This document shows positions 44,547 through 53,868 of a DNA stretch of 64,000 nt, piece after piece; position 1 is the stretch's first letter, and each line of letters opens with the position of its first letter. The notes beneath the pieces are model-generated. The model saw only the letters and a list, made by a program, of their open reading frames with translations, was not told where the DNA came from and searched no databases. The DNA comes from Sphingopyxis sp. USTB-05 (GTDB taxonomy: Bacteria > Pseudomonadota > Alphaproteobacteria > Sphingomonadales > Sphingomonadaceae). The stretch covers positions 868,001-932,000 of the forward strand of contig NZ_CP084712.1 in the NCBI RefSeq assembly GCF_023822045.1. Reading direction: 5' to 3'. Position numbers and translations under genes: made by a program.

Positions 44547-44574
44547 GTTTTGCAAAAGGATTGCAAAGTATAAA
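44547..44574 (+). promoter_or_regulatory. Possible promoter of the secreted protein gene
   Basis: GTTTTG (44547-44552) and TATAAA (44569-44574), 16 bases apart, lie about 50 bases before ATG 44626. Two direct copies of TTGCAAA are embedded (44550-44557 region and 44561-44567). Confidence 0.35.
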
Positions 44575-44625
44575 ACCGACCCTATCCAATCGTTCCAGGG
44601 GAGTTTGAATTTCAAAGGGGGCGCA

Positions 44626-45183
44626 ATGCACAAATTGACGATAGCGATGTTCGGCGTAGCGATAATGATCGCGCCTGTCTCGGCATCAGCGAAAGAAAAA
44701 GAACCCAAGCCCGTTGAACTGAGTGCAGTTGAACTCGCGGCACTGCAAAAACGAGAAATTCCGGCGGGAGTTGATATAGTCTTCCGTTCGTCCATCTCCG
44801 CTTTGCAGGAGATGGGTTATGTCAATATCAACGCGAGCAAGGATGCGGGGACGATCACGGCAGAGACCGATGCGAAATCGAAGCTTGTCTACAATATATT
44901 TTGGGGTTTCGGTAAAAAGAAGCTGACCCAACTTGCTTCGGTTTTCGTCGAGCCTATTTCGCCGACCCTGACGCGCATGTCGATAAAATTGCAAACGGTC
45001 GAGGCTAAGGCGCGTATGGGTTCATCCTATTCCGACGGCAAGCCGGTTGCATTTGCTGAACCCTATAATGCCTTTTACGCCGACTTCGAAAAGGCGCTGT
45101 CGGTGCGGACCGCCGAAGCTGCCGCGCCGGTGGCGGAACCTGCTGCGACGCCAGCTGCGATTCCGGGGGGATCGACGCAATAG
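44626..45183 (+). CDS. Secreted protein of unknown function
   Basis: I do not recognise this 185-residue protein. It begins with a signal peptide (MHKLTIAMFGVAIMIAPVSASA), then a charged EKEPKPVELSAVEL stretch and a compact domain of about 110 residues. That domain carries DIVFRSSISALQEMGYVNINASKDAGTITAETD, the alternating pattern of small alpha/beta envelope proteins that compare pairs of conserved residues. An Ala/Pro-rich tail follows. AAAGGGGG precedes ATG 44626. The fold recalls proteins in which a helix before MGY and a strand after it repeat, but I can name no family. Confidence 0.75.
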   Translation: MHKLTIAMFGVAIMIAPVSASAKEKEPKPVELSAVELAALQKREIPAGVDIVFRSSISALQEMGYVNINASKDAGTITAETDAKSKLVYNIFWGFGKKKLTQLASVFVEPISPTLTRMSIKLQTVEAKARMGSSYSDGKPVAFAEPYNAFYADFEKALSVRTAEAAAPVAEPAATPAAIPGGSTQ

Positions 45184-45193
45184 ATGCCAATTG

Positions 45194-45232
45194 AATCCGG
45201 GTGCGGCGTCGCGTTGGCGCCGCGTCCGGATT
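45194..45232. terminator. Hairpin between convergent genes
   Basis: AATCCGG (45194-45200) pairs with CCGGATT (45226-45232), with GC-rich inner pairing. It fills the 53-base gap between two convergent stop codons, so it probably ends both transcripts. The T tract is short. Confidence 0.6.
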
Positions 45233-45236
45233 GCTC

Positions 45237-47060
45237 TCAATCGATGTCGAACAGCCCCGCGAGCTGTTCGACCATCGTGCCGCCGAGTTGTTCGGCATCC
45301 ATGATCGTCACCGCGCGGCTGTAATAGCGCGTCACATCATGCCCGATGCCGATCGCGCAGAGTTCAACGGGCGAGCGATTTTCGATCCATTCGATGACCT
45401 GGCGCAGATGCTGGTCCAGATAGGCCCCATGGTTCACCGATAGCGTGCTGTCGTCGACCGGCGCACCGTCGGAGATCACCATCAGGATCTTGCGTTCCTC
45501 GGGGCGGCCGATGATCCGGCTGTGCGCCCATGTCAGCGCCTCGCCGTCGATATTTTCCTTGAGCAGCCCTTCGCGCATCATCAGCCCAAGCGACTTGCGC
45601 GCGCGGCGATAGGGCTCGTCGGCGGGCTTGTAGATGATGTGGCGCAGATCGTTCAGGCGACCGGGATGCGCCGGGCGGCCTGCGGCGAGCCAATCCTCAC
45701 GGCTCTGTCCGCCTTTCCACGTCCGCGTCGTAAAGCCGAGGATTTCGGTCTTCACACCGCAGCGTTCGAGCGTGCGCGCGAGGATGTCGGCACTGATCGC
45801 CGCGATGCTGATCGGTCGTCCGCGCATCGACCCTGAATTGTCGATCAGCAATGTGACGACGGTGTCGCGGAAGTCGGTGTCGCGCTCGATCTTGTACGAC
45901 AGCGACTGGCCGGGCGAAACGATCACGCGCGCCAGCCGCGCCGCGTCGAGCTGGCCTTCTTCCTGATCGAAGTCCCACGCGCGGTTCTGCTGCGCCATCA
46001 GCCGGCGCTGGAGCCGATTCGCGAGCTTGGTCACCGCGCCCTGCAGATGTGTCATCTGCTGGTCCAGATAGGCGCGCAGACGCGTCAGCTCGTCGGCGTC
46101 GCAAAGCTCGGTCGCGGCAATGATTTCGTCATGCTTTTCGGTGAAGCGGACATAGTTGAAATCGGGAATGTCGCTCGGCAGGCGGTTGGGGCGTACCGGC
46201 AGCATGCCCTCGTCGCCTTCGCCGCCCATTTCGGGCTCGCCGTCGGCTTCCATTTCCTGCGCGTCGGGGTCGCTGTCGCCGTCGTCGGCTTGATCGCCCG
46301 CCATTTCGGCGCGCGCGTCGACCTGGCTTTCGCCGGCGCCGCCGTCTTCGCTTTCCTGCTCTTCCTGGCTTTCTTCGGCCTCGCTCTCGTCCTGCTCGCC
46401 GCCGTCCTCGCTGCCTTCTTCGAGCGGCTCGTCGCTGTGGATCAGGTCGAGGTGACGCAGCGCCAGCTTGGCGGTCTCGGCAAAAGCGGCCTGATCGTCG
46501 AGCAGCATCGACAGCGCGGTCAGGTCGCCGCCCGCTTCGTTGGTGATCCACTCGCGCACCAGCGACAGGCCGGTTTCGGTCCCCTGCGGCGCCTGTTCGC
46601 CGGTCAGGGCCTCGCGCAGCATCAGTTCGAGCGCGCTGGATAGCGGGACATCTTCGCGGTTCTGCGCGCGGCTGATCGGATCGCTACGCATCCGCATCGC
46701 GAGGCTTGCGGACAGGTTGCTGCGCATGCCGTCCATATGGCGCGCACCCAGCGCCTCGATCCGCGCGCGCTCCATCGCGTCGAACGCCGCCGCGGCGAGC
46801 GGCTCGGCTGGGCGCGCCGACGCGTGCAATTTCTCGCTGTGATGCTTCATGCGCAAAGCATAGGAATCGGCAAAGCCGCGCGCTTCGGCGACCTGATCGG
46901 CGGGCAGCGTGCGCGACGGGGTCGGCACCTTGATCGCCTTGCCGATCTGGGCTGGCGCGTCGGCGGTAAAGCCGACCTCGACCTCGGCATCGCGCGTCAC
47001 TGCACGGGCGACACTCGACAGCGCGGCCTTGAAATCGTCGAGAGGAGATTGGGCAGTCAT
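45237..47060 (-). CDS. cobT: CobT-type VWA protein (cobaltochelatase subunit family)
   Basis: A 607-residue protein. An N-terminal alpha-helical part precedes a very acidic, Glu/Asp/Gly/Ser-rich linker at about 210-290. The C-terminal VWA domain has the MIDAS motif DNSGSMRG near residue 415. With CobS (51013-52002) it forms the AAA/VWA chaperone of aerobic cobalt insertion; CobN, the third part, is absent here. In alphaproteobacteria a CobS/CobT pair next to J-domain and BolA genes is conserved, which suggests a role beyond cobalt. Confidence 0.93.
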   Translation of the reverse strand: MTAQSPLDDFKAALSSVARAVTRDAEVEVGFTADAPAQIGKAIKVPTPSRTLPADQVAEARGFADSYALRMKHHSEKLHASARPAEPLAAAAFDAMERARIEALGARHMDGMRSNLSASLAMRMRSDPISRAQNREDVPLSSALELMLREALTGEQAPQGTETGLSLVREWITNEAGGDLTALSMLLDDQAAFAETAKLALRHLDLIHSDEPLEEGSEDGGEQDESEAEESQEEQESEDGGAGESQVDARAEMAGDQADDGDSDPDAQEMEADGEPEMGGEGDEGMLPVRPNRLPSDIPDFNYVRFTEKHDEIIAATELCDADELTRLRAYLDQQMTHLQGAVTKLANRLQRRLMAQQNRAWDFDQEEGQLDAARLARVIVSPGQSLSYKIERDTDFRDTVVTLLIDNSGSMRGRPISIAAISADILARTLERCGVKTEILGFTTRTWKGGQSREDWLAAGRPAHPGRLNDLRHIIYKPADEPYRRARKSLGLMMREGLLKENIDGEALTWAHSRIIGRPEERKILMVISDGAPVDDSTLSVNHGAYLDQHLRQVIEWIENRSPVELCAIGIGHDVTRYYSRAVTIMDAEQLGGTMVEQLAGLFDID

Positions 47061-47139
47061 TTCGAGTCGGCTCTAACCAGCTTTGGCGCGGGAAGGAAGA
47101 GGATGAGGGCACGCATATGGGCACACGCATATTAGAATC

Positions 47140-47164
47140 GTCACCCCGGGCTTGATCCGGGCGA
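47140..47164. repeat. Half of a palindromic intergenic element
   Basis: GTCACCCCGGGCTTGATCCG matches the left arm of the complete elements at 54793, 55240 and 59399, without a partner arm here. Confidence 0.6.
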
Positions 47165-47236
47165 GGAAGACGGATTGAGTGCGGTCATAGCTAAGCTCGC
47201 TTGACCTCTCGCAGCCGGGAGAGCATCCGCACCCTC

Positions 47237-48454
47237 ATGTCCTCCCCCTCACTCTCCCCGATGAAAAAGCCCTGGATCGTCATCCTCTGCGCGGCCTTCA
47301 TCGTCACGCTCGCCATGGGCGTGCGTCAGTCGTTCGGCCTCTTCCTGCCGCAGATGAGCGTCGATATCGGCATCAGCCGCTCCGACTTCGGGCTCGCGAT
47401 GGCGTTGCAGAACCTGCTCTTCGGTCTCGTCCAGCCCTTCGTCGGCGCGCTCGCCGACAAGCATGGCGCGGGCCGCGTCGTGCTCGGCGGGGCGCTGCTT
47501 TACGCGCTCGGGCTGATCGGCGCGGCGCTTGCGACCGACGCGATCGGGCTGCACATAAGTTTCGGCTTGCTGATCGGCATGGCGCAGTCGGCGACGACCT
47601 TCGTCGTCGTGCTCGGCGCGGTCGGGCGCGTCGTCAGCCCCGAAAAGCGCAGCAGCGCGTTCGGCATCGTCACCGCGGGCGGATCGCTCGGGCAATTTCT
47701 CGTCGTGCCGCTGGCGTCGATGCTGCTTGGCGATATCGGCTATCATCAGACCTTGTGGATCATGGCGGGGCTCGTCGCGCTCTGTGGTTTGCTCGCGATC
47801 GGTGTCTCCGGCCGTACCGATACGCCCGGGACGCTGCAGGCGGAAGAACAGACCGCCCGCGAGGCTTTGCGCGAGGCGGCCGTTCATCGCGGATACTGGC
47901 TGCTGAATGCGGGCTTTTTCGTCTGCGGCTTTCATATCGCCTTCATCGCGACGCATCTGCCCGCCTATCTCGACGACAAGGGGCTTGGCATAGAAATCGG
48001 TGCGCAGGTGCTCGCTCTCGTCGGCCTGTTCAACATCCTGGGCTCCTATGTGTTCGGCCGCGCCGGCGACTTTCTGCGCCAGAAATATGTGCTTTCGGCG
48101 CTCTACACCGCGCGCTCGGCGGTTATTGCGCTGTTCCTCTTCCTGCCGCTCAGCCATGCGAGCGCGCTCGTCTTCGCTGCCGCAATGGGTTTCCTCTGGC
48201 TCGGCACCGTGCCGCTGACCAGCGGCATCGTTGGGCGCATCTTCGGCATCCGCTATCTCTCGATGCTCTACGGCATCGTCTTCCTCAGCCACCAACTCGG
48301 CAGCTTCTTCGGCGCGTACACCGCTGGGCTGATATTCGACGCCACCGGCAGCTATAACATCGCGTGGGGCTTTTCGATCGCGCTCGGGCTCTTCGCCGGG
48401 ATCGTCCACCTGCCGATTGCCGACGCACCGGTCAAACGGCTGCAACCGGCGTGA
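47237..48454 (+). CDS. MFS transporter (OFA/monocarboxylate-like)
   Basis: A 405-residue inner-membrane transporter with about twelve helices. The first helix and loop (CAAFIVTLAMGVRQSFGLFLPQMSVDIGISRSDFGLAMA) resemble the oxalate/formate and monocarboxylate antiporter branch. ATG 47237 is used; ATG 47261 (MKKPWIV) would also give a full protein. The stop overlaps the GTG of a 43-residue membrane peptide. The substrate is unknown. Confidence 0.87.
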   Translation: MSSPSLSPMKKPWIVILCAAFIVTLAMGVRQSFGLFLPQMSVDIGISRSDFGLAMALQNLLFGLVQPFVGALADKHGAGRVVLGGALLYALGLIGAALATDAIGLHISFGLLIGMAQSATTFVVVLGAVGRVVSPEKRSSAFGIVTAGGSLGQFLVVPLASMLLGDIGYHQTLWIMAGLVALCGLLAIGVSGRTDTPGTLQAEEQTAREALREAAVHRGYWLLNAGFFVCGFHIAFIATHLPAYLDDKGLGIEIGAQVLALVGLFNILGSYVFGRAGDFLRQKYVLSALYTARSAVIALFLFLPLSHASALVFAAAMGFLWLGTVPLTSGIVGRIFGIRYLSMLYGIVFLSHQLGSFFGAYTAGLIFDATGSYNIAWGFSIALGLFAGIVHLPIADAPVKRLQPA

Positions 48455-48582
48455 GGCTCGCGCGGCAGGACTGGATCGCGCTCGCGCTCTTCCTGGCTGT
48501 CGCGGCGGGCGGTTTGTGGCTGTGGACGGGCGAGGGGCCGGTCGTCTGGTTGACCAACTTCGCCATCATGTGCGGCTTTTAG
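48451..48582 (+). CDS. 43-residue single-span membrane peptide
   Basis: A GTG overlapping the upstream stop (GTGA) opens a frame of 43 residues with one hydrophobic segment (WIALALFLAVAAGGLWLW) and a short tail ending MCGF. The overlap with the MFS gene suggests translational coupling. It is too short for a secure family and could be an accessory subunit. A longer frame that starts within the MFS gene is less likely. Confidence 0.55.
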   Translation: MRLARQDWIALALFLAVAAGGLWLWTGEGPVVWLTNFAIMCGF

Positions 48583-48586
48583 GGCC

Positions 48587-49792
48587 TCACTGCGGCTCTT
48601 CGACCTCGGGCGTCCGCTGACAGATCGCGTCGTCGCCATTCTTGGGTATCACGGGATCGGGAAGCAGGCGGAACACATGCGCCCATTGAGTCGCGACCCG
48701 TTCGGGCCGCGTACGCTTGTTTGCGACGACGTCGATGAAGTCCCAGCACACCACTCCGCTGCGCAGAAAATTGCTGTGCCCGGTCGATCCGCGCGACACA
48801 TCGGTCGTGTCGATTACGGTCAGGCCGGGGCGCGATACGGGGTAGCAGCGCTCGGGCAATCCCTTGGCCTTGAGCTCGGCCGCCTCGAACGGATCGAAAC
48901 AATAGGGTGAGCCAAGTCGCGGATAGCCGTGAATCGCACGCGACGCGGCGAGCGCCTTGTCGGCGCGTGAGGTATAGACGGTGATCCGGCGGTTATTGGC
49001 GACGCGCCGCGCCGACAGGACCTCCTCCTCGATATCGCGTTCGAATGTCTCGCGGTCGATATCGGGCGAGGCGAGGATGATGTTCGAAATATTGCTGCTG
49101 TCGGCGCTGCTCGATGTGCGATCCACATAGGAAATCGCCGGGATCACCAATCGCGCGCCGAGCGAGTGCGAGACGACGACGATCTCCTTCACCCATGTCT
49201 GTTCGGCGAGCGACTTCAGGAAATCGCGGAAATTGCGGACGTCGTGATACATGTTCGTCTCGTCGACGACGTAACTCAATATCTTGCCCTGCGACGGCCA
49301 GCTATATTCGATGATCGGCCCGTCAAAGCCCGTCATGCGCGCGATCTGCGCCGCGTCCTTGGACGTCGTCGAGAAATTTTCGCGGTAGCCGTGGATATAG
49401 AGCAGGACGCGCCCCTGCTTGCGGTCGGTCTCCGCCTGCAGCGCGCGCCACCATTCGGCCGAGGTCTGGAAGGCGAGCGGCGCGAGCAGCTTTTTCTTCT
49501 TGCCGACAATCACTTCGCGCGGGGCGTTGAAGCGGCCGTAGCGCATATGGTCGCCGCGATGGCGGAGCAGTTCGATCTCGGGTGTGCGGCAGTCCGGGAG
49601 GCGGCTCGTCGCGAAGAAATAGGGCAAGGCTTCGCCATCGACTACGGCGCCCGGCTGCGCGGTGCAGCGCGGGTCGGCGACATAGTCCGCGTGGCGGATT
49701 TTGCCATAATCGACCGCCGCGATGCTGCATCCGCTGAGCGGGACAAGCGCGAGTGCGGCGAGCAGGGATTTCGATCGCATGGAGGGCTTCAT
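48587..49792 (-). CDS. Lipoprotein alpha/beta hydrolase (DUF900 type)
   Basis: A 401-residue protein with a lipoprotein signal (SMRSKSLLAALALVPLSGC; Cys at about 24), so it is anchored to a membrane. The alpha/beta-hydrolase core shows VLLYIHGYRENFSTT and the nucleophile elbow VVVSHSLGARLV. GFDGPIIEYSWPSQG is the hallmark of the DUF900 (YlxY/BLR-type) hydrolases. ATG 49792 is chosen as it gives an intact lipobox; ATG 49780 would shorten it. It converges with the small membrane peptide. The esterase substrate is unknown. Confidence 0.85.
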   Translation of the reverse strand: MKPSMRSKSLLAALALVPLSGCSIAAVDYGKIRHADYVADPRCTAQPGAVVDGEALPYFFATSRLPDCRTPEIELLRHRGDHMRYGRFNAPREVIVGKKKKLLAPLAFQTSAEWWRALQAETDRKQGRVLLYIHGYRENFSTTSKDAAQIARMTGFDGPIIEYSWPSQGKILSYVVDETNMYHDVRNFRDFLKSLAEQTWVKEIVVVSHSLGARLVIPAISYVDRTSSSADSSNISNIILASPDIDRETFERDIEEEVLSARRVANNRRITVYTSRADKALAASRAIHGYPRLGSPYCFDPFEAAELKAKGLPERCYPVSRPGLTVIDTTDVSRGSTGHSNFLRSGVVCWDFIDVVANKRTRPERVATQWAHVFRLLPDPVIPKNGDDAICQRTPEVEEPQ

Positions 49793-49946
49793 CTTTGAAA
49801 AACCTGACACATCGCGCGACGCTGGCAGAGGGGAGGGGGCATGGGAAGTCGGAAAATCGATCCGGCAAAGAGTGTTGATCGAATAATACACTTCGCCTAT
49901 CCCTGTCCAGCGCCGTTCGTTCGGTGTGTTCACAGGGGAGGATTTC

Positions 49947-51008
49947 GTGACGGCTTTCACCGCCTTGCTGCTGACGATGGCCGCGCCCGCAGCTTACACA
50001 CCGCCGTTCGACCCACGCCAGCTTAGGGATAATGTCGCGGGAACGCCGGGCGAACTGCTCGTGCTCGGCACGCCGCATCTGTCGGAACTGCCCGACAGCT
50101 TCAAACCCGAAAGCCTCGATCCGCTGCTGGTGCGCCTAGCTGAATGGAAGCCGGCGATCATCACGATCGAGGGGCTTTCGGGCACCGACTGCGAACTGCT
50201 GATCCGCTACAAGCCGCTCTATCCTGGCGCGGCGGATTATTGCTGGGACCCGAGCTCGGCGCAAAAGATCGTTGGGCTCGATATGGTGGCGGCGACGGTC
50301 GAGGCCGACAGGTTGCTCGGCGCCTGGCCCCCAAACCCGACGCCCGCCGATCGCCGCCGCCTCGCCGCGCTGTTTCTCGCGGGGGGCGAGCGGCCATCGG
50401 CGCTCGTCCAGTGGCTGCGGCTTTCGCCGAGCGAACGGCGCGCCGGCGACGGCCTCGACGCCACGCTTGTCGCGGTGCTCGACAAGGCAATCACCGGGCG
50501 TAACGAGAATTTCCTGATCGGCGCCGCGCTCGCGGCGCGGCTGGGGCTCGAACGCGTGTATGCGACCGACGATCATAGCGCCGACGCCGTCACTGCCTCG
50601 CTCGACAAGGATCCGGGTTATGGCGCGGCGCTCCAGCGGATCTGGGACAATCCGGCGGTGAAGGAGCGGATCGCCGCCGACAAGGCGGTCGCGGCAAAAT
50701 TGGACGGCGCCGGCGTGCTTGCGCTCTATCGCGACTATAACGACCCTGCGACGATGCGGCTGGCGTTCGATAGCGATTTTGGCGCCGCGCTGGCCGATAC
50801 CAGTCCCCAGAAATATGGACGCCGTTACACCGGCTGGTGGGAGACGCGAAATTTGCGCATGGTCGCGAACATCCGCGCCGCGATGGCGGTTCGGCCCGGA
50901 GAGCGCACGCTCGCGATCGTCGGCGCATCGCACAAGGGCTATTTCGAAGCCTATCTCAATATGATGCACGACGTCCGGCTGGTGGACGCCGCGACCATAT
51001 TGAAATGA
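49947..51008 (+). CDS. Secreted DUF5694/TraB-like protein
   Basis: A 353-residue protein starting at GTG 49947 with GGGGAGG 5 bases before it, and a signal peptide (TAFTALLLTMAAPAA). The mature part has LVLGTPHLSEL near its start, WKPAIITIEGLSGTD and, near the end, ERTLAIVGASHKGYFEAYL; this is the EHxxH-like pattern of the TraB/ChaN/DUF5694 group, proposed metal-dependent hydrolases or haem-binding proteins. The usual function is undefined. It stands alone between a divergent lipoprotein and convergent cobS. Confidence 0.78.
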   Translation: MTAFTALLLTMAAPAAYTPPFDPRQLRDNVAGTPGELLVLGTPHLSELPDSFKPESLDPLLVRLAEWKPAIITIEGLSGTDCELLIRYKPLYPGAADYCWDPSSAQKIVGLDMVAATVEADRLLGAWPPNPTPADRRRLAALFLAGGERPSALVQWLRLSPSERRAGDGLDATLVAVLDKAITGRNENFLIGAALAARLGLERVYATDDHSADAVTASLDKDPGYGAALQRIWDNPAVKERIAADKAVAAKLDGAGVLALYRDYNDPATMRLAFDSDFGAALADTSPQKYGRRYTGWWETRNLRMVANIRAAMAVRPGERTLAIVGASHKGYFEAYLNMMHDVRLVDAATILK

Positions 51009-51012
51009 CCGC

Positions 51013-52002
51013 TTAGCGGGCGACGACGCTTTCGGGCAGGTCTTCGCCGAAGACGCGCTGATAATATTCGGCGACGATCATCCGCTCGGCCTCATCGCAT
51101 TTGTTGAGGAAGCTCAGGCGGAAGGCGAAGCCGATATTGTTGAAGATCGCGGTATTCTGCGCCCAGCTGATCACCGTACGCGGCGACATGACGGTCGAGA
51201 TATCGCCGTTGATGAAGCCCTGGCGCGTCAGATCCGCAACCTTCACCATATTGGCGACGGTCGTCTCGTCGGTGTTCGGAACCTTGGCGAGGATGATCGC
51301 ACTTTCGGTAGCGGCCGGCAGATAGTTCAGCGTGACGACGATGTTCCAGCGGTCCATCTGGCCCTGGTTGATCTGCTGCGTGCCATGATACAGCCCGCTC
51401 GTGTCGCCGAGGCCGACAGTGTTCGCGGTCGAGAACAGGCGGAAATGCGGGTTCGGACGGATTACGCGATTCTGGTCGAGCAGGGTCAGCTTGCCTTCGG
51501 TTTCCAGCACGCGCTGGATCACGAACATCACGTCGGGGCGGCCGGCATCATATTCGTCGAACACCAGCGCGGTCGGGGTCTGCAGCGCCCAGGGGAGCAG
51601 GCCTTCGCGGAATTCGGTGACCTGCTGCCCGTCGCGCAGCACGATCGCGTCGCGGCCGACAAGGTCGATGCGGCTGATATGCGCGTCGAGGTTGACGCGG
51701 ATACACGGCCATTTGAGGCGCGCTGCCACCTGTTCGATATGCGTCGATTTGCCGGTTCCGTGATAGCCCTGCACCATCACGCGGCGGTTGTATTTGAAGC
51801 CCGCAAGGATCGCGAGTGTCGTGTCGCCGTCAAAGACATAGGCGGGGTCGAGGTCCGGAACGCGCTCGTCCGCTTCGCTGAACGCCGGCACTTTCATGTC
51901 GATATCGACGCCGAAAACCTCGCGTGCATCGACCTCGACATCGGGCGCCGCAAGCAGCGTCGAGCCATGGTGGTCGGGAAGGCTGTTCGGGATATCGGTC
52001 AT
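51013..52002 (-). CDS. cobS: CobS-type AAA+ ATPase
   Basis: A 329-residue MoxR/CobS AAA+ ATPase. Walker [12 protein letters not shown], Walker B-like [10 protein letters not shown] and [33 protein letters not shown], a near-signature CobS stretch. ATG 52002 begins [12 protein letters not shown]; the frame continues upstream without support. With CobT it drives metal insertion by CobN, or acts as an unfoldase partner. Here cobS and cobT are separated by about 4 kb with four unrelated genes, which is not the usual adjacent order. Confidence 0.95.
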   Translation of the reverse strand: MTDIPNSLPDHHGSTLLAAPDVEVDAREVFGVDIDMKVPAFSEADERVPDLDPAYVFDGDTTLAILAGFKYNRRVMVQGYHGTGKSTHIEQVAARLKWPCIRVNLDAHISRIDLVGRDAIVLRDGQQVTEFREGLLPWALQTPTALVFDEYDAGRPDVMFVIQRVLETEGKLTLLDQNRVIRPNPHFRLFSTANTVGLGDTSGLYHGTQQINQGQMDRWNIVVTLNYLPAATESAIILAKVPNTDETTVANMVKVADLTRQGFINGDISTVMSPRTVISWAQNTAIFNNIGFAFRLSFLNKCDEAERMIVAEYYQRVFGEDLPESVVAR

Positions 52003-52094
52003 TTTGTCTGTCCAGCGATAAGTCAGGGAGAGTCGCCGCGCGGCGGCGCTTCGCCGTCGCGGTATCGTCATGGGTTGCGCCTTGCAACGCCTTT

Positions 52095-52532
52095 TCAGAG
52101 GAGGCCGAGCGCCTTCATCACCGCCGACTGGTCATAATAGGGACGTTCGCAGACGATCTTGTCGCTGCCGGAGGCGAATTCGAAACTTGCGGCCATGCGA
52201 ATGCGGAATGCCTTGCCCGTGGGCTCGATCGTGCGCACGCCGAGCTTCAGCGGGCCGAGATGCGTGCCGGTCAGCCAGAATTCGACGAGCACTGTGCTCG
52301 TGCCCTCGTCGGCAGCGATCGCGATGACCTCGTTTGCCTGATCGGGGAAGGGTTCGCGCGATGTAGCGAAATAGGATCGCACTGCCGCTTCGCCATCGAA
52401 GATCGTGCCGGGACCCATTAATTCATAGCGTGGATGGTCGAAGGTCGCGAGGACGCCGTCCCAATCATGCGTGATCTCCAGCGCCATATGGCGGCGCACC
52501 ACTTCGATCCGTGCTTCGTTCAGGTCGGTCAT
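52095..52532 (-). CDS. NTF2/SnoaL-like protein
   Basis: A 145-residue protein of the NTF2-like fold: long first helix ([34 protein letters not shown]), then [16 protein letters not shown] and a beta-sheet tail. SnoaL-type ester cyclases and many uncharacterised nuclear-transport-factor-like proteins share this. The start has a GAGAGGTAC-type site just upstream. It is between the J-domain gene and cobS on the same strand. Function unknown. Confidence 0.8.
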   Translation of the reverse strand: MTDLNEARIEVVRRHMALEITHDWDGVLATFDHPRYELMGPGTIFDGEAAVRSYFATSREPFPDQANEVIAIAADEGTSTVLVEFWLTGTHLGPLKLGVRTIEPTGKAFRIRMAASFEFASGSDKIVCERPYYDQSAVMKALGLL

Positions 52533-52542
52533 TGTACCTCTC

Positions 52543-53136
52543 CTATGCGAAAGCCTTGCTCTTTCTCAGCAACTGATAGGCTTCGACTACCGCACCCAGC
52601 CGCGCTTCGAAACTGCGATCGCCGCCATTTCGGTCGGGATGATATTTGCGGACAAGCTCGCTATAGCGCCGCCGCAGGGCTGCACGGTCGGCGTCGGCGG
52701 GCAGGGCCATCAATTGCATCGCGTCATGTTCTTCGCGTGACAGGCCCGGATTTCGGGCCTCGCGCCGCGCCTCGTCCATTCGCTGGCGAAAGCGAGCGCC
52801 GAGCGCGTCCATCGGGTCTTTGAAGTCGGCCCAGCGCGGCGGCAGGTCGGCGCTGCCGGCGGGGCGAAAGGCGCGGCTTTCGGTTTCCCAGCCGGCGGTC
52901 GGCGACTGCGCCGCCATGATCTGGTCGGCGCTCATGCCTTCGAAGAAATTATAGCCCGCGTTGAATTCGCGCACATGGTCGAGGCACAGCCAGCGATAGG
53001 GCGGCGGCCCGTCGGGCGAGCGGTGCGACGATACGGGCGCGCGAAACTCCCCCGCCTCACGGCATCCTGGGGCGGCGCAGCGCTCTTGGCGCGGAACGCG
53101 GCCATGAAAACGGGTGGGGCGAGCGGAAGACGGCAC
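52543..53136 (-). CDS. J-domain protein next to CobS
   Basis: A protein of about 197 residues with a C-terminal J domain: RRRYSELVRKYHPDRNGGD holds the HPD triad. The N-terminal part has CAAPGCREAGEFRAP and WLCLDHVREFN, a cysteine/histidine pattern that may bind zinc. The start is a judgement: GTG 53136 keeps the conserved core and avoids overlapping bolA, while the open frame runs to 53301. DnaJ-like proteins of this C-terminal-J type lie beside CobS/CobT in many alphaproteobacteria and probably recruit Hsp70. Confidence 0.82.
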   Translation of the reverse strand: MPSSARPTRFHGRVPRQERCAAPGCREAGEFRAPVSSHRSPDGPPPYRWLCLDHVREFNAGYNFFEGMSADQIMAAQSPTAGWETESRAFRPAGSADLPPRWADFKDPMDALGARFRQRMDEARREARNPGLSREEHDAMQLMALPADADRAALRRRYSELVRKYHPDRNGGDRSFEARLGAVVEAYQLLRKSKAFA

Positions 53137-53206
53137 GATATGCTTTCGGAATCGAGAGTGAGGATCTGATCTTTGGGAGGCCTTATAATTTGGCGATGGA
53201 GCGCTT

Positions 53207-53497
53207 ATGGTCAACCCCATGAGCAACAAAGGCCCTGTGCAGCAAGAGATGGAAAGCCTGCTTGGCGCAGCCTTTCCCGACGCAAATTTCATCCTCAGCA
53301 ACGACAGCGCCAGCCATCACGGCCATATGGGCGACGACGGCAGCGGCGAATCGCATTTCAGCCTGACGATCGAGTGGGCGGGCTTCGCGGGGCAAAACCG
53401 CGTTGCGCGCCAACGTGCGGTGAACAAGGCGCTCGGCGACCTGCCGGGCCAGCGCGTCCACGCGCTCGCGATCAGGGCGACCGCACCGGGAGAATGA
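53207..53497 (+). CDS. bolA: BolA-family protein
   Basis: A 96-residue BolA protein with the conserved helix-turn region SHFSLTIEWAGFAGQNRVARQRAVNKALGD and the DLPGQRVHALAIRA tail. BolA proteins partner with monothiol glutaredoxins in iron-sulfur handling or act as regulators. GGAG is 5 bases before ATG 53207; ATG 53219 is a second option. The following cupin gene overlaps or nearly overlaps its stop. Divergent from the J-domain protein. Confidence 0.92.
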   Translation: MVNPMSNKGPVQQEMESLLGAAFPDANFILSNDSASHHGHMGDDGSGESHFSLTIEWAGFAGQNRVARQRAVNKALGDLPGQRVHALAIRATAPGE

Positions 53498-53499
53498 CT

Positions 53500-53868
53500 A
53501 TGGTGGGCAAGGTCAATCTGGCGGATGCCTTTGCGAAAATTCCCGACGCGTGGAACCCGCGCGTCGCCGGCGACATCAATGATTTTCAGGTCAAGCTGGT
53601 CAAGCTCGACGGCAAGTTCGACTGGCACCATCACACGCAAGAGGACGAACTCTTCCTCGTCGTCGCCGGCCGGATGAAGATGGCGTTTCGCGACCATGAG
53701 GTGATCGTCGAGCCCGGCGAGTTCATCATCGTCCCGCACGGCATCGAACATTGCCCGGAGGCGCTGGACGGCGAATGTCATGTCGTCCTGCTCGAACCCG
53801 GCACGACGCGCAACACCGGCAATGTCGATACCGAAAAGACCCGAAAGACGCTGGAAAGGCTCGACTGA
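53500..53868 (+). CDS. Cupin-domain protein
   Basis: A 122-residue single-domain cupin: FDWHHHTQEDELFLVVAGRMKM carries the histidine-rich metal motif, and PGEFIIVPHGIEHCPEA the second motif. ATG 53500 has GGGAG 8 bases before; ATG 53494, overlapping the bolA stop, is an alternative. It is followed without gap by a pirin, another cupin-fold protein, so bolA, cupin and pirin form one operon. The enzymatic activity is unknown. Confidence 0.9.
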   Translation: MVGKVNLADAFAKIPDAWNPRVAGDINDFQVKLVKLDGKFDWHHHTQEDELFLVVAGRMKMAFRDHEVIVEPGEFIIVPHGIEHCPEALDGECHVVLLEPGTTRNTGNVDTEKTRKTLERLD

